Source: JAXDMK01 sp963765955
GTDB taxonomy: Bacteria > Actinomycetota > Acidimicrobiia > Acidimicrobiales > AC-14
Assembly: GCA_963765955.1 (NCBI GenBank)
Contig: CAVXYA010000002.1
Coordinates: 434,001 to 498,000, forward strand
Length of the DNA: 64,000 bases
Direction of reading: 5' to 3'
Both the position numbers and the translations under genes were made by a program. Positions within the stretch are counted from its first letter, which is position 1. Each line of letters starts with the position of its first letter. The notes under the pieces are model-generated. The model ran no database searches and was not told the origin of the DNA. It saw only the letters and a list, made by a program, of their open reading frames with translations. This document shows positions 27,099 to 35,869 of this stretch, in pieces.

Positions 27099-27331
27099 AG
27101 TGATTGGTCGATGAGCGCGTCGATGTCCGCTCGGAGTCGATCGGGATCGACCACGGGTAACCCGCTAAAACGGGCAATGACAGTCGCTGCGTCGAGCGGC
27201 CTCCGTGGCAGCGGGCTCAACTCCGCAACCGGCTCGCCATCTCGCGTGATCGTGATCCTTTCGCCGGCGCGGACACGGTCGATCACCTCGCCGCCGTGGT
27301 TTCTCAGGTCCCTGATCGTCGCTTCACCCAT
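27095..27331 (-). CDS. vapB: Prevent-host-death/VapB-type antitoxin
   Basis: The 78-residue protein reads MGEATIRDLRNHGGEVIDRV, AGERITITRDGEPVAELSPL. This is the Phd/YefM DNA-binding fold, which also binds the promoter. The C-terminal VVDPDRLRADIDALIDQSL would neutralise VapC. ATG 27331 is chosen by the family start. The toxin start overlaps its stop by GTGA. The pair sits between recG and the DAK2 gene, which are adjacent in many relatives, so it looks inserted. Confidence 0.87.
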   Translation of the reverse strand: MGEATIRDLRNHGGEVIDRVRAGERITITRDGEPVAELSPLPRRPLDAATVIARFSGLPVVDPDRLRADIDALIDQSL

Positions 27332-27367
27332 GCCCGTTGGTATCACCGGTGAGACCGGGCGCGTGAA

Positions 27368-29098
27368 TCATTCGATGGAGAAGACGTACGCCGAGAGGGG
27401 GAGCTGCCAGCGTTGGACCTCGACCGCCACCTGGGGACGGTTCGCCGCCAGCCACTGCTCGACGGCCGCGGTGACCTCGTCGGCCGTCGTCGCCCCCACG
27501 AAGACGGTGACCAGCTCGTGGCCGTCGCCCACCAGACGGTCGAGCAGGCAGGTGGCGCAGGTGGCGAGGTCGGGATGGACGTCGACGATCTCCTCGCCGG
27601 CCAGGCCCAGCCAGTCACCCTCGTTGATGCTTCCCGAGGACCGCACGGCCCACGTGACCTGGCCCGACACGACCTGGGAGGCCGCCTCCTCCATGGCCTT
27701 GGCGTTGGCCTCGGCCGACCCGTCGGGGTCGTAGACGAGCATGGCGGCCAGGCCCGCCACCATCCCCCGGGTGGGGACCACCCACACCGGCTTCGTCGCC
27801 AGGTCGGCCGCCTGCCCGGCGACCGGGATGATGTTCTTGTTGTTGGGGAGGAGCACGACCTCGTGGGCGTCGGTGGCCTCGATGGCCTCGAGCAGGTCGG
27901 CGGTGGACGGGTTCATCGTCTGTCCGCCGGCCACCACCTCCTGGGCGCCCATCGACCGGAACCCGTCCCGGACGGCGTCCCCCAGGGCGACGGCCACGAC
28001 CGCGGTCGCGACCGTCTCCCGGGCCGCCGGGCCGGCGTCGTCGGCGGCGTCGGCGGCGGCGTCGGGGCCCAGGCCCTGGCGGACCCAGCGCTCCTCCTCC
28101 ACCTGGCCGGCCAGGTCGGTGACCCGGATCTGGCGGGGCCGGCCTGCTTCGATGCCGGCTTCGATCGACGCCCCGATGTCGTCGGCGTGGATGTGGCAGT
28201 TCCACAGCCCGTCGCCGCCCACCACCACGATCGACTCGCCGATCTCCATCCACGCCGCCTTGAAGGCGTCGATCTTGTCGTCGGGGGCGTCCAGCAGGTA
28301 CATCACCTCGTAGCGGGGGCCTTCCATGGCGGCGTCCGACCCGCCCTCGCCCTCGGTCACCATCGGGATCGACGGGTCCGCCTCCCCCTCGGGCGCCTCC
28401 GGCACCGGGCGGCCGTCCACCACGTGGAGGAGGGCGTCGAGGAACAGGACGAAGCCCGCTCCCCCGGCGTCGACCACGCCCGCCTCCTTGAGGACGGGGA
28501 GCAGCTCCGGGGTGTGGGCGAGGGCGTCCCGGGCCGATCGGACGGCCGCGTCGAGCACGTCGACCAGCGCCTTCTCGCCCGCGCCGCCCACCTCGGATGC
28601 CGCAGCCACCGCCGCCTCCGACGCCTCCCGTACGACGGTGAGGATGGTGCCCTCCACCGGCCGCATGACCGCCGAATAGGCGGCCCGGCTGGCGTCGGCC
28701 AGGGCCGCGGCCACGCAGGCGCCGTCGGCCACCTCGTCGTCGTCGAGCCGGCCACAGAGGCCCCGCAGGACCTGGGACAGGATGACCCCCGAGTTGCCCC
28801 TCGCCCCCATGAGCGACCCGTGGGAGATGGCCTTGCACGTGGCCACCATCGTGCGATCGGTGTCGGGCACGCCGTCGAGGGCGGTGACCACCGACTCCAG
28901 GGTGAGGGCCATGTTGGTGCCGGTGTCCCCGTCGGGGACTGGATACACGTTGAGGCGGTTCAGGCGCTGCTGGTGGGCCCGCAGGGCGTCACGGAAGCCG
29001 ACGATTGCGTCCCGCAGATGCGAGTGGTCGAGCCGTTCGACAACACTCATTGGAACACTCATTGGAACACTCATCGGCCCACTCGTCGGCACGCCCAT
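27368..29098 (-). CDS. DAK2/DegV-associated kinase-like protein (YloV/FakA type)
   Basis: The protein has ~560-576 residues. The N-terminal DhaL/DAK2 domain has NVYPVPDGDTGTNMALTLES and SLMGARGNSGVILSQVLRG, both nucleotide/Mg-binding motifs, and AGVVDAGGAGFVLFLDALL. The middle has GDGLWNCHIHADDIGASIEA, and the C-terminal DegV-like YloV domain has LLPNNKNIIPVAGQAADL and PTRGMVAGLAAMLVYD. In Firmicutes this family (FakA) phosphorylates fatty acids with a FakB partner. The substrate here is unknown. It is next to recG and rpmB as in many Gram-positives. Three in-frame ATGs spaced 12 bp lie at 29050, 29062 and 29074, so the true start is uncertain. Confidence 0.88.
   Translation of the reverse strand: MGVPTSGPMSVPMSVPMSVVERLDHSHLRDAIVGFRDALRAHQQRLNRLNVYPVPDGDTGTNMALTLESVVTALDGVPDTDRTMVATCKAISHGSLMGARGNSGVILSQVLRGLCGRLDDDEVADGACVAAALADASRAAYSAVMRPVEGTILTVVREASEAAVAAASEVGGAGEKALVDVLDAAVRSARDALAHTPELLPVLKEAGVVDAGGAGFVLFLDALLHVVDGRPVPEAPEGEADPSIPMVTEGEGGSDAAMEGPRYEVMYLLDAPDDKIDAFKAAWMEIGESIVVVGGDGLWNCHIHADDIGASIEAGIEAGRPRQIRVTDLAGQVEEERWVRQGLGPDAAADAADDAGPAARETVATAVVAVALGDAVRDGFRSMGAQEVVAGGQTMNPSTADLLEAIEATDAHEVVLLPNNKNIIPVAGQAADLATKPVWVVPTRGMVAGLAAMLVYDPDGSAEANAKAMEEAASQVVSGQVTWAVRSSGSINEGDWLGLAGEEIVDVHPDLATCATCLLDRLVGDGHELVTVFVGATTADEVTAAVEQWLAANRPQVAVEVQRWQLPLSAYVFSIE
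29045..29077 (-). repeat. 12-bp repeats carrying alternative start codons
   Basis: ATGAGTGTTCCA is repeated in the 5' end of the DAK2 gene, giving M-S-V-P-M-S-V-P-M-S-V-V and three possible ATG starts (29074, 29062, 29050). Gain or loss of a unit would add or remove a start codon in frame. Confidence 0.85.
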
Positions 29099-29144
29099 CA
29101 GGCGGATCGTAGACGGATCGCCGACGCTGATACCGTGTTCCCCG

Positions 29145-29339
29145 ATGGCTTCTGTGTGTCAGATCTGCGGCAAGCACCCCTCGTTCGGGATGAGTGTCAG
29201 CCACTCCCACCGTCGCAACAAGCGCCGGTGGAACCCCAACATCCAGCGGGTGCGGGCGGTCGTCGCCGGCACGCCGAAGCGCCTGTCGGTCTGCACCTCG
29301 TGCATCAAGGCGGGCAAGATCACCAAGCGCGTCAGCTAA
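29145..29339 (+). CDS. rpmB: 50S ribosomal protein L28 (bL28)
   Basis: The 64-residue protein reads MASVCQICGKHPSFGMSVSH, SHRRNKRRWNPNIQRVR and LSVCTSCIKAGKITKRV. Two CxxC pairs mark the zinc-binding form. It is divergent from the DAK2 gene with ~70 bp between starts, the conserved rpmB/yloV arrangement. ATG 29145 follows a short A/T-richer stretch (GATACCGTGTTCCCCG) without a clear Shine-Dalgarno. Confidence 0.96.
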   Translation: MASVCQICGKHPSFGMSVSHSHRRNKRRWNPNIQRVRAVVAGTPKRLSVCTSCIKAGKITKRVS

Positions 29340-29366
29340 CAGCGCACGCCCGCGGCCACCCCGCGG

Positions 29367-30221
29367 TCAGCGGGCGGGGGCGGTGGAGGCGCTGGCGCGG
29401 GATGCCCGCCACATGGTGTGCTCCCGGGAGATGGCGTCCTCGGCGTCGCCGACGAACTCGGCCCATGAGCCGTCGTTGAGGGCGGCCCTGTCGGCCAGGG
29501 CCCGGATGGCCTGCAGCTCGCGAGCGGTGAAGGCGTAGGCAGTGGCGACGGGGCCGTAGGCCCGGACGCCGGCCCAGCCCATCACCGCCGCCACCGCCGT
29601 CTCGAGGATCGCGATCAGGGCGACATCGGACCGGCCGAACGCCACGAACAGGGCAGTCCCGATGGCGACCGCGGTGAGGACGAAGAAGGCCTTGTCGCAC
29701 AGGTGGGCCAGACGACGGAACCGCTCGCTCTTGCCGGTGTACCACCGGCACTGGTCGTCGATGCGGTCCTCCAGATAGCGGCGCGACCGCTCGCCCAGGG
29801 CCGAGCCCCGCAACTGCTCCATCTCCGGGGTCACCTCCGCTCCATACGGGGGCAGCTCGGCGGCGAGGGTCACCTCGGTCACCCGGGCTGCGAACAGGCC
29901 GGCCGCGGTGCGGTCGTCGTCGAACGGCATCACCTTCATCGCGTACCGCCAGGCCAGGGTCTTGACCGACTCGGCGGCGGCCCGGCCGTTGTACCAGAGG
30001 TGCTCGTGATCCTTCACCCGCTGCGCCAGCCGGCACACTGTCACCACGACCAGGCAGGCGACGATCAGCAGCCCGACCAGCCGCTGGTCCTCGACCACCA
30101 GCCCGATCGCGCCGACGATGGCCGCCGCCACCAGGAGGACGAGCTGCACGACGTGCAGGGCGAGGGACCACTTCTCGGCCCGGATGGCGCTCTCGTCGGC
30201 CGTCGTGAAGGCGCCGGGCAT
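29367..30221 (-). CDS. DUF4231-domain membrane protein
   Basis: The 284-residue protein has two transmembrane pairs (HVVQLVLLVAAAIVGAIGLV, VGLLIVACLVVVTVCRL; KAFFVLTAVAIGTALFVAF, VALIAILETAVAAVMGWAG) and a cytoplasmic part (WYNGRAAAESVKTLAWRYAM). This is the DUF4231 pattern, a SLATT-like fold seen in some antiphage-associated effectors. ATG 30221 (or GTG 30224) overlaps the K+ channel stop, so it is cotranscribed with the channel. Function unknown; no cyclic-nucleotide synthase is nearby. Confidence 0.75.
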   Translation of the reverse strand: MPGAFTTADESAIRAEKWSLALHVVQLVLLVAAAIVGAIGLVVEDQRLVGLLIVACLVVVTVCRLAQRVKDHEHLWYNGRAAAESVKTLAWRYAMKVMPFDDDRTAAGLFAARVTEVTLAAELPPYGAEVTPEMEQLRGSALGERSRRYLEDRIDDQCRWYTGKSERFRRLAHLCDKAFFVLTAVAIGTALFVAFGRSDVALIAILETAVAAVMGWAGVRAYGPVATAYAFTARELQAIRALADRAALNDGSWAEFVGDAEDAISREHTMWRASRASASTAPAR

Positions 30222-31282
30222 CACGACCGTCGGACGGCTCCCTCGGCCAGCTGGTTCAGCACCTTCACCTGGCCCACGGCGATGACGACGTCGCCCTCAC
30301 CGAGCTTGCTGTCGGCCCGGGGAGGTACCAGCAGCTCCCCGTCGGGACGCTTCAGGGCCAACAGCATGACCCCCTCGTAGGGGCCGCAGACGTCGCGCAC
30401 CTCGCGCCCGGCGAAAGGCGACCCCTCGCCGATGATCAGCTCCTCGATGCGGAGGTCGGGCGCCACGCTGATCATGTCGACGAACTCGATCATGGCCGGC
30501 TGCATCGACAGTGAGGCCATCCGCACGCCGCTCAGGGCGTAGGGCGAGATCACCCGGTCACTGCCCGCCCGGCGCAGCTTGTCGACCGACTCGGGGCGGG
30601 ACGACCGGGACAGGATGAACAGGCCGGGGTTGAGCGAGCGGGCGGTGAGCGTGATGTACACGTTCACCGCGTCGTTGTCGACCGCGCACAGCAGGGCCTT
30701 GGCCCGGTGGATGCCGGCCAGCTCGAGGATGGCGTCCTCGGTGGGGTCACCCATGATGTAGGTCATCCCGTCCTCCGCCATCACCGCCTCCAGGGAGTCG
30801 AGGGTCTCGATGACGACGACCTGCTGGCCCTGCCGGGTCAGCTCCTCGGCCGCCGACCGTCCCACCCGCCCGTAGGCGCAGATGATGTAGTGCCCGTCGA
30901 GGGCGTCGAGCCGGCTCCGCATGCTTCTCCTCTTCAGGAACAGGCCGAGCTCGCCGCTGGCCAGGGCGGTGGTGAACGCCCCGATCAGGATGAACACGGC
31001 ACCGACGCCGATGGTGATCAGGGTCAGGGTGAAGACTCGCCCGCCCGGGCCCAGGGGGTGGATCTCGCCGTAGCCGACGGTCACCAGGGTGGTGACGGTC
31101 ATGTAGAGGGCGTCGAGCGGGTTGTAGTGCTCGATGAGGATGTAGCCGACCGTGCCGTAGACGACGGCGAAGGCGAGCAGGCCGGCCGGCAGCCGCATCC
31201 GCAGTGCCACCAGGCGGGCCGCGCTGCGGCCCATCGTTCGTCGCCCGGGGGTGCTCCGGAACACCAGGGATCGGGGGCTCAC
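30221..31282 (-). CDS. Two-TM potassium channel with RCK (TrkA-N/TrkA-C) domains
   Basis: The 353-residue protein has TM1 LLAFAVVYGTVGYILIEHY, pore helix and selectivity filter TVTTLVTVGYGEIHP, and TM2 VFTLTLITIGVGAVFILIG. The RCK domain has the Rossmann motif YIICAYGRVGRSAAEELTRQ and VIETLDSL, and the TrkA-C domain ends the protein (LRIEELIIGEGSPFAGREV; EGDVVIAVGQVKVLNQL). This is an MthK-like, ligand-gated K+ channel. It is followed by the DUF4231 gene (overlap) and preceded by thiD. Confidence 0.9.
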   Translation of the reverse strand: MSPRSLVFRSTPGRRTMGRSAARLVALRMRLPAGLLAFAVVYGTVGYILIEHYNPLDALYMTVTTLVTVGYGEIHPLGPGGRVFTLTLITIGVGAVFILIGAFTTALASGELGLFLKRRSMRSRLDALDGHYIICAYGRVGRSAAEELTRQGQQVVVIETLDSLEAVMAEDGMTYIMGDPTEDAILELAGIHRAKALLCAVDNDAVNVYITLTARSLNPGLFILSRSSRPESVDKLRRAGSDRVISPYALSGVRMASLSMQPAMIEFVDMISVAPDLRIEELIIGEGSPFAGREVRDVCGPYEGVMLLALKRPDGELLVPPRADSKLGEGDVVIAVGQVKVLNQLAEGAVRRS

Positions 31283-31339
31283 GGCCGCAGTTCTAGACGG
31301 ACGGCCGGCCGGTCGCTACCGCCATCCACGGCCGCGCCC

Positions 31340-32150
31340 TTACCGGGATCGTTCCCAGCCCGGGTCGACCGGGCCGACGCCGAGGCCGAGGGGCACGCCG
31401 GCGGCGATGGCCCGCTCGACGAAGCGCTTGGCCGCGACACAGGCGTCGGCCGGCTCCATCCCCCGGGCCAGTTCGGCCGCGATGGCAGCCGAGAGCACGC
31501 ACCCGGTGCCGTGGGTGTGGCGCCCCGGGATGCGGGCCCCCTCGAGCCACACCGGGGCGTCGGGCGGCGTCGGCGGCCAGCAGGCAGTCGGGCGAGGCCT
31601 CGCCCGCCAGGTGACCCCCTTTGACCAGCACCACCTCGGGCCCGAGCTCGAGCAGGGCCCGGGCGGCAGCCTCCATGTCGGCCCGGGTACGCACCGGGAA
31701 CCCGACCAGCGCCTCGGCCTCGGGCAGGTTGGGGGTGAGCACCGTCGCCCGCGGGAGCAGCAGGTCGCGGATGGCTTCGACCGCGTCGGGCGCCAGGAGG
31801 CGGTCGCCGTGCTTGGACACCAGGACCGGGTCGACGACGAGGGGACCGACGCCGAGCTCGACAACTGTCGCCGCCACCGCCTCCACCACCGCGGCCGACG
31901 CCAGCATGCCCGTCTTGGCCGCGTCCACCCCCAGGTCGCTGGCCACCGACGCGATCTGGGCCCGCACCAGCTCGGGGGTGACGGCGTCGAACGCCTGGAC
32001 CCCCAGCGTGTTCTGGGCGGTGACGGCGGTGATGGCCGCCGTCCCCCACACCCCGTGGGCCTCGAACGTCTTGAGGTCGGCCACCACCCCCGCCCCCCCG
32101 CTGGAGTCGGTGCCGGCGATGGTGAGGGCGACCGGCCGCCGGGTGCTCAC
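31340..32150 (-). CDS. thiD: Hydroxymethylpyrimidine/phosphomethylpyrimidine kinase ThiD (frameshifted)
   Basis: GTG 32150 opens STRRPVALTIAGTDSSGGAG (ribokinase-fold ATP/substrate site) and continues through AAITAVTAQNTLGVQAFD, KTGMLASAAVVEAVA and VVDPVLVSKHGDRLL. Between about 31555 and 31580, in a GCCGCC/GCCCGACGCC run, the frame changes, and the C-terminus resumes VWLEGARIPGRHTHGTGCVLSAAIAAELARG (catalytic GTGC) to the stop at 31340. The length is a multiple of three plus one, as expected for a single-base indel. It phosphorylates HMP and HMP-P for thiamine. It is adjacent to thiL. Confidence 0.9.
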
Positions 32151-32223
32151 CACCCACCCCCCGAACTGGTGACGGTGGGGGGCGTCATGGCGCCCCAAGA
32201 CGTCACCAGTTGCCGTCGGGTGC

Positions 32224-33141
32224 TCACCAGCGGTGCTGCCAGCCAACGTCGGGGAGGTCTCCGTCGCGCAGGCGGCGCTCGGTCGGGTCGGCGGTGCAGT
32301 AGCCGATGTCGAGGGGCAGGCCCAGGCCGAGCTCGACGAACACCGTCGCCACCCGGTCGGGATCGGGGGCGGCGAAGACGAGCTCGTAGTCCTCCCCCCG
32401 CCGAGGGCGAGGAGCTCGGGCTCGTCGCTCACCCGCGACACGCCCACCGCCACCGGCACCTTCTCCACCACCACGCCCACGCCCGACGAGTCGGCCAGGT
32501 GCCTGAGATCGGACGCCAGCCCGTCGGAGACGTCGATCATGGCCGTGGCCCCCGCGGCTCGGGCCGCCGCCCCCTCGGCCAGGCGGGCCCGGGGCCTCCG
32601 GTGGGCCAGCACCAGGTCGGCGCAGACCGGCCGCCGATCCCCCGTCGGTCGTACCCGCCCGCAGGACCAGCAGGCCGGCGGCGGACGACCCGAGCGGTCC
32701 GGTCACGAACAGCCGGTCACCGGGACGGGCCCCCGACCGCAGGACGGGCGGCGGATCCGACGGCCCGGCGTCGCCCGCTATGGCCACCGACACGACGAGC
32801 GTCGGCGCCGAGGTCATGTCGCCGCCCACCACCGGGCACCCGTAGGCGGCCGAGGCGGCCAGCAGCCCGTCGTACAGCAGGTCGACGTCGACCTCGCCGA
32901 GGGGCCCGGCCACGCTCACGACCGCGGCCAGCGGCCGGCCCCCGACGGCGGCCACGTCGCTCACGTTGGCCACCAGCGCCTTCCATCCGAGATCGTCCAG
33001 CCCCACCAGCGACAGGTCGGCGTGGATCCCGGCCACTACCGCGTCGGACGCGAGGAGCAGCGCCCCCGAGGGCCCGGGCACCACCGCGACGTCGTCGCCC
33101 ACCCAGACCTGCCCGTCGGGGCCGGTCATCCTCCGGCGCAA
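32224..33141 (-). CDS. thiL: Thiamine-monophosphate kinase ThiL (two or more frameshifts)
   Basis: The first part has WVGDDVAVVPGPSGALLLAS, GWKALVANVSDVAAVGGRP, GGDMTSAPTLVVSVAIAGDA and LFVTGPLGSSAAGLLVLRAG. The frame changes near 32640. The middle reads AHRRPRARLAEGAAARAAGA, MIDVSDGLASDLRHLA, and changes back near 32400 into GEDYELVFAAPDPDRVATV. All ThiL motifs are present in order. The conserved N-terminal GEFALIEQLRRR lies just upstream of TTG 33141 with no start codon in frame, so a further indel or rare start near 33165 is possible. ThiL makes thiamine pyrophosphate. Confidence 0.88.
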   Translation of the reverse strand: MRRRMTGPDGQVWVGDDVAVVPGPSGALLLASDAVVAGIHADLSLVGLDDLGWKALVANVSDVAAVGGRPLAAVVSVAGPLGEVDVDLLYDGLLAASAAYGCPVVGGDMTSAPTLVVSVAIAGDAGPSDPPPVLRSGARPGDRLFVTGPLGSSAAGLLVLRAGTTDGGSAAGLRRPGAGPPEAPGPPGRGGGGPSRGGHGHDRRLRRAGVRSQAPGRLVGRGRGGGEGAGGGGRVAGERRARAPRPRRGEDYELVFAAPDPDRVATVFVELGLGLPLDIGYCTADPTERRLRDGDLPDVGWQHRW

Positions 33142-33220
33142 CTGCTCGATGAGGGCGAACTCGCCCGGTAGAGTCGTGAGTTCACGTTACGCGTCCCCGG
33201 CACGTTCCAATGGAGGCCTC

Positions 33221-33463
33221 TTGCAGGGCGTCATCAAGTCGTACGACCCCGGTACCAAAGAAGGCGTCCTCGTCCGGGACACCGATCGCAGCGAGTACGA
33301 CCTCGCGGCCGACGCCATCACCGGGTCGGTGTTCCGCATGCTCCGCCAGGGCCAGCGGGTCGTCTTCGACCTCGACGGTGCCGGCCGGGCCACCAAGCTG
33401 CGGCTCGGTTCAGAAGTCGACATGGGTACACCGGGATTCCCCGCCAGAGTGAAAGAGGACTGA
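33221..33463 (+). CDS. Small OB-fold (cold-shock-like) protein
   Basis: The 80-residue protein reads LQGVIKSYDPGTKEGVLVRD, EYDLAADAITGSVFRMLRQG and QRVVFDLDGAGRATKLRLGS. It has the length and beta-strand spacing of a cold-shock/S1-like OB fold, but lacks the canonical KWFNxxKGFGFI RNP1. TTG 33221 is supported by GGAGG at 33212-33216. Its stop overlaps the pckG ATG. It likely binds RNA or DNA; function unknown. Confidence 0.7.
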   Translation: MQGVIKSYDPGTKEGVLVRDTDRSEYDLAADAITGSVFRMLRQGQRVVFDLDGAGRATKLRLGSEVDMGTPGFPARVKED

Positions 33464-35257
33464 TGGCCAACACCACCAACCAGAAGCTGCTCCAGTGGGT
33501 CGACGAGATGGCGGCCCTGTGCACGCCCGACAAGGTGGAGTGGTGCGACGGCTCCCAGGAGGAGTACGACCGCCTCTGCCAGCTCCTCGTCGACGGCGGC
33601 ACGCTGACGCCCGCTCGACGCCGACAAGCGTCCCGGCAGCTACTGGGCCACCTCCGATCCGGGCGACGTCGCACGTGTCGAGGACCGCACCTACATCTGC
33701 TCCGAGAACGAGATCGACGCCGGTCCTACCAACAACTGGCGTGATCCGGCGGAGATGAGGGAGGTCCTCAGCGGCCTCTTCCAGGGCTCGATGAAGGGCC
33801 GCACCATGTATGTGGTGCCGTTCAGCATGGGGCCCCTGGGCTCGCCCATCGCCCACATCGGCGTCGAGCTCTCCGACTCCGCCTACGTGGCCATCAACAT
33901 GCGGATCATGACCCGCATGGGCCAGGCCGTCCTCGACACCCTGGGCGACGGCGAGTTCGTCCCCTGCCTCCACTCGGTCGGCGCCCCCCTCGCCGACGGC
34001 CAGGCCGACGTGCCGTGGCCCTGCGACGCCGAGAACAAGTACATCGTCCACTTCCCCGAGGAGCGCACGATCTGGTCCTACGGGTCGGGCTACGGCGGCA
34101 ACGCCCTGTTGGGCAAGAAGTGCTTCGCCCTGCGCATCGCCTCGGTCATGGCCCGCGACGAGGGCTGGCTGGCCGAGCACATGCTCATCCTCAAGCTGAC
34201 GTCGCCGGAGAAGGAGGTCCGCTACGTGGCCGCCGCCTTCCCGTCGGCCTGCGGCAAGACCAACCTGGCCATGCTCGTGCCCACCCTGCCCGGCTGGGAG
34301 GTCCAGACCGTCGGCGACGACATCTGCTGGATGAAGTACGGCGCCGACGGCCAGCTCTACGCCATCAACCCCGAGGCCGGGTTCTTCGGCGTGGCCCCGG
34401 GCACGTCCGACGACACCAACCCCAACGCCATGAAGACCCTGCTCAAGAACTCCCTGTTCACCAACACCGCCCTCACCGACGACGGTGACGTGTGGTGGGA
34501 GGACATGACCAAGGAGAAGCCGGCCCACCTGACCGACTGGAAGCGCAACGACTGGACCCCCGAGTCCGGCACGCCTGCGGCCCATCCCAACGCCCGCTTC
34601 ACCACCCCCGCCAGCCAGTGCCCGGTGATCGCCCCCGAATGGGAGGACCCCAAGGGCGTGCCCATCTCCGCCATCCTCTTCGGCGGCCGCCGCTCGTCGG
34701 TGATCCCCCTGGTGCACGAGTCGTTCAGCTGGCAGCACGGGGTGTTCCTGGGCTCGATCATGGCGTCGGAGACCACCGCCGCCCAGGCCGGGGCGGTCGG
34801 CAACCTCCGCCGTGACCCCTTCGCCATGCTGCCCTTCTGCGGCTACAACATGGCCGACTACCTGGGCCACTGGCTCGACGTGGGCAACGCCGCCGCCGAC
34901 CAGTCCAAGCTGCCCAAGCTCTACTACGTCAACTGGTTCCGCAAGAGCCCCGAGGGCAAGTGGCTGTGGCCCGGCTTCGGCGAGAACAGCCGGGTGCTGG
35001 CCTGGATCTTCGGCCGGATCACCGGCCAGGCCGACGCGGTGGAGACGGTCATCGGCAACCTCCCCGCCCCCGGCGCCCTCGACACGTCCGGCCTCGACGT
35101 CGACGACGCGGCCATGGCCGAGCTGCTCCGGGTCGACGTGGAGGACTGGCGGGCCGAGGTCCCCTCCATCGAGGAGCACTACACCAAGCTCGGCGAGCGC
35201 CTCCCGGTTGCGCTCAAGGACGAGCTGCAGGCGCTCGAGAAGCGGCTCAGCGCCTGA
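33463..35257 (+). CDS. pckG: Phosphoenolpyruvate carboxykinase (GTP), single-base frameshift
   Basis: ATG 33463 starts MANTTNQKLLQWVDEMAALC. At about 33611 the text ACGCCCGCTCGACGCC appears to carry one extra C, and the downstream frame continues LDADKRPGSYWATSDPGDVA. The remainder holds PEPCK motifs: GRTMYVVPFSMGPLGSPIAH, FPSACGKTNLAMLVP (P-loop with hyper-reactive Cys), VGDDICWMKYGADG, NPEAGFFGVAPGTS and GKWLWPGFGENSRVL. The corrected length of ~597 residues matches the GTP-dependent class. It converts oxaloacetate to PEP in gluconeogenesis. The stop overlaps the Lrp-like gene. Confidence 0.95.
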
Positions 35258-35493
35258 TGTCGGTGCGGGCGTACGTCCTCATCCAGACCGAGGTCGGCAA
35301 GTCGACGCAGGTGGCCCACACGGTGGCCGACATCGAGGGGGTCGTGGCGTCGGAGGGCGTCATGGGCCCCTACGACGTCATCGCCCGGGCCGAGGCCGAG
35401 TCCAACGACGCCATGAACAAGCTCGTCGTCAACCGGATCCAGCTCATCGACGGCATCACCCGCACCCTCACCTGCCCCGTCGTCAACCTGTAG
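35257..35493 (+). CDS. Lrp/AsnC-type ligand-binding (RAM) domain protein
   Basis: The 78-residue stand-alone RAM domain reads VRAYVLIQTEVGKSTQVAHT, GVMGPYDVIARAEAESNDAM and NRIQLIDGITRTLTCPVVN. There is no HTH, so it is a 'small ligand-binding' Lrp relative. It starts at ATG 35257, overlapping the pckG stop as TGATG. Such proteins bind amino acids and are frequent in actinobacteria. A link to pckG regulation is only positional. Confidence 0.85.
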   Translation: MSVRAYVLIQTEVGKSTQVAHTVADIEGVVASEGVMGPYDVIARAEAESNDAMNKLVVNRIQLIDGITRTLTCPVVNL

Positions 35494-35496
35494 CGC

Positions 35497-35850
35497 CTAC
35501 TTCAGGAGCGCGGCCCGGATGGCCAGGCCCATGACGAAGAGGCCGCCCAGGCCGTAGAGCAGGTACAGCCGGTGGCGCAGCTGCTGGCGGTAGGAGTGGA
35601 TGATCGCCACCGAGATGATGGCGAGAAATCCGTAGAACGTGTGGAACTGGGGGGCCTCGACGTCCTGGCCCGCCATCAGCCACACGCCGAGGATGACCTC
35701 GACGAACACCGCCACCTGGGCGATCCCGGTGACCCACCACAAGGCCCGGTGACGCAGGCCCGGCCACCGGGCCGCGGCCAGGGCCCACAGCCCGGCCAGC
35801 CCGTTGGCCACGATCACGACCCACGACCCGAAGCCGTGGAGGGACCGCAC
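35497..35850 (-). CDS. Four-helix membrane protein of unknown function
   Basis: The 117-residue protein has four hydrophobic helices (VVIVANGLAGLWALAAAR, ALWWVTGIAQVAVFVEVILG, FHTFYGFLAIISVAIIHSY, LYLLYGLGGLFVMGLAIRA) and conserved-looking His residues in helices 1 and 3 (LHGFGSW; FHTFYG; IIHSYR). This layout is seen in small haem-less or haem-binding cytochrome-like proteins, but assignment is not secure. GTG 35850 starts 19 bp after the deacetylase stop; they are likely cotranscribed. Confidence 0.6.
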   Translation of the reverse strand: MRSLHGFGSWVVIVANGLAGLWALAAARWPGLRHRALWWVTGIAQVAVFVEVILGVWLMAGQDVEAPQFHTFYGFLAIISVAIIHSYRQQLRHRLYLLYGLGGLFVMGLAIRAALLK

Positions 35851-35869
35851 CGTCAGAAGGGTTCGGGGC

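Noticed and set aside
33600..33625. Programmed ribosomal frameshift in pckG or recG
   Set aside because: There is no slippery heptamer with downstream pseudoknot. The shared ACGCCC context is better explained by homopolymer miscalling.
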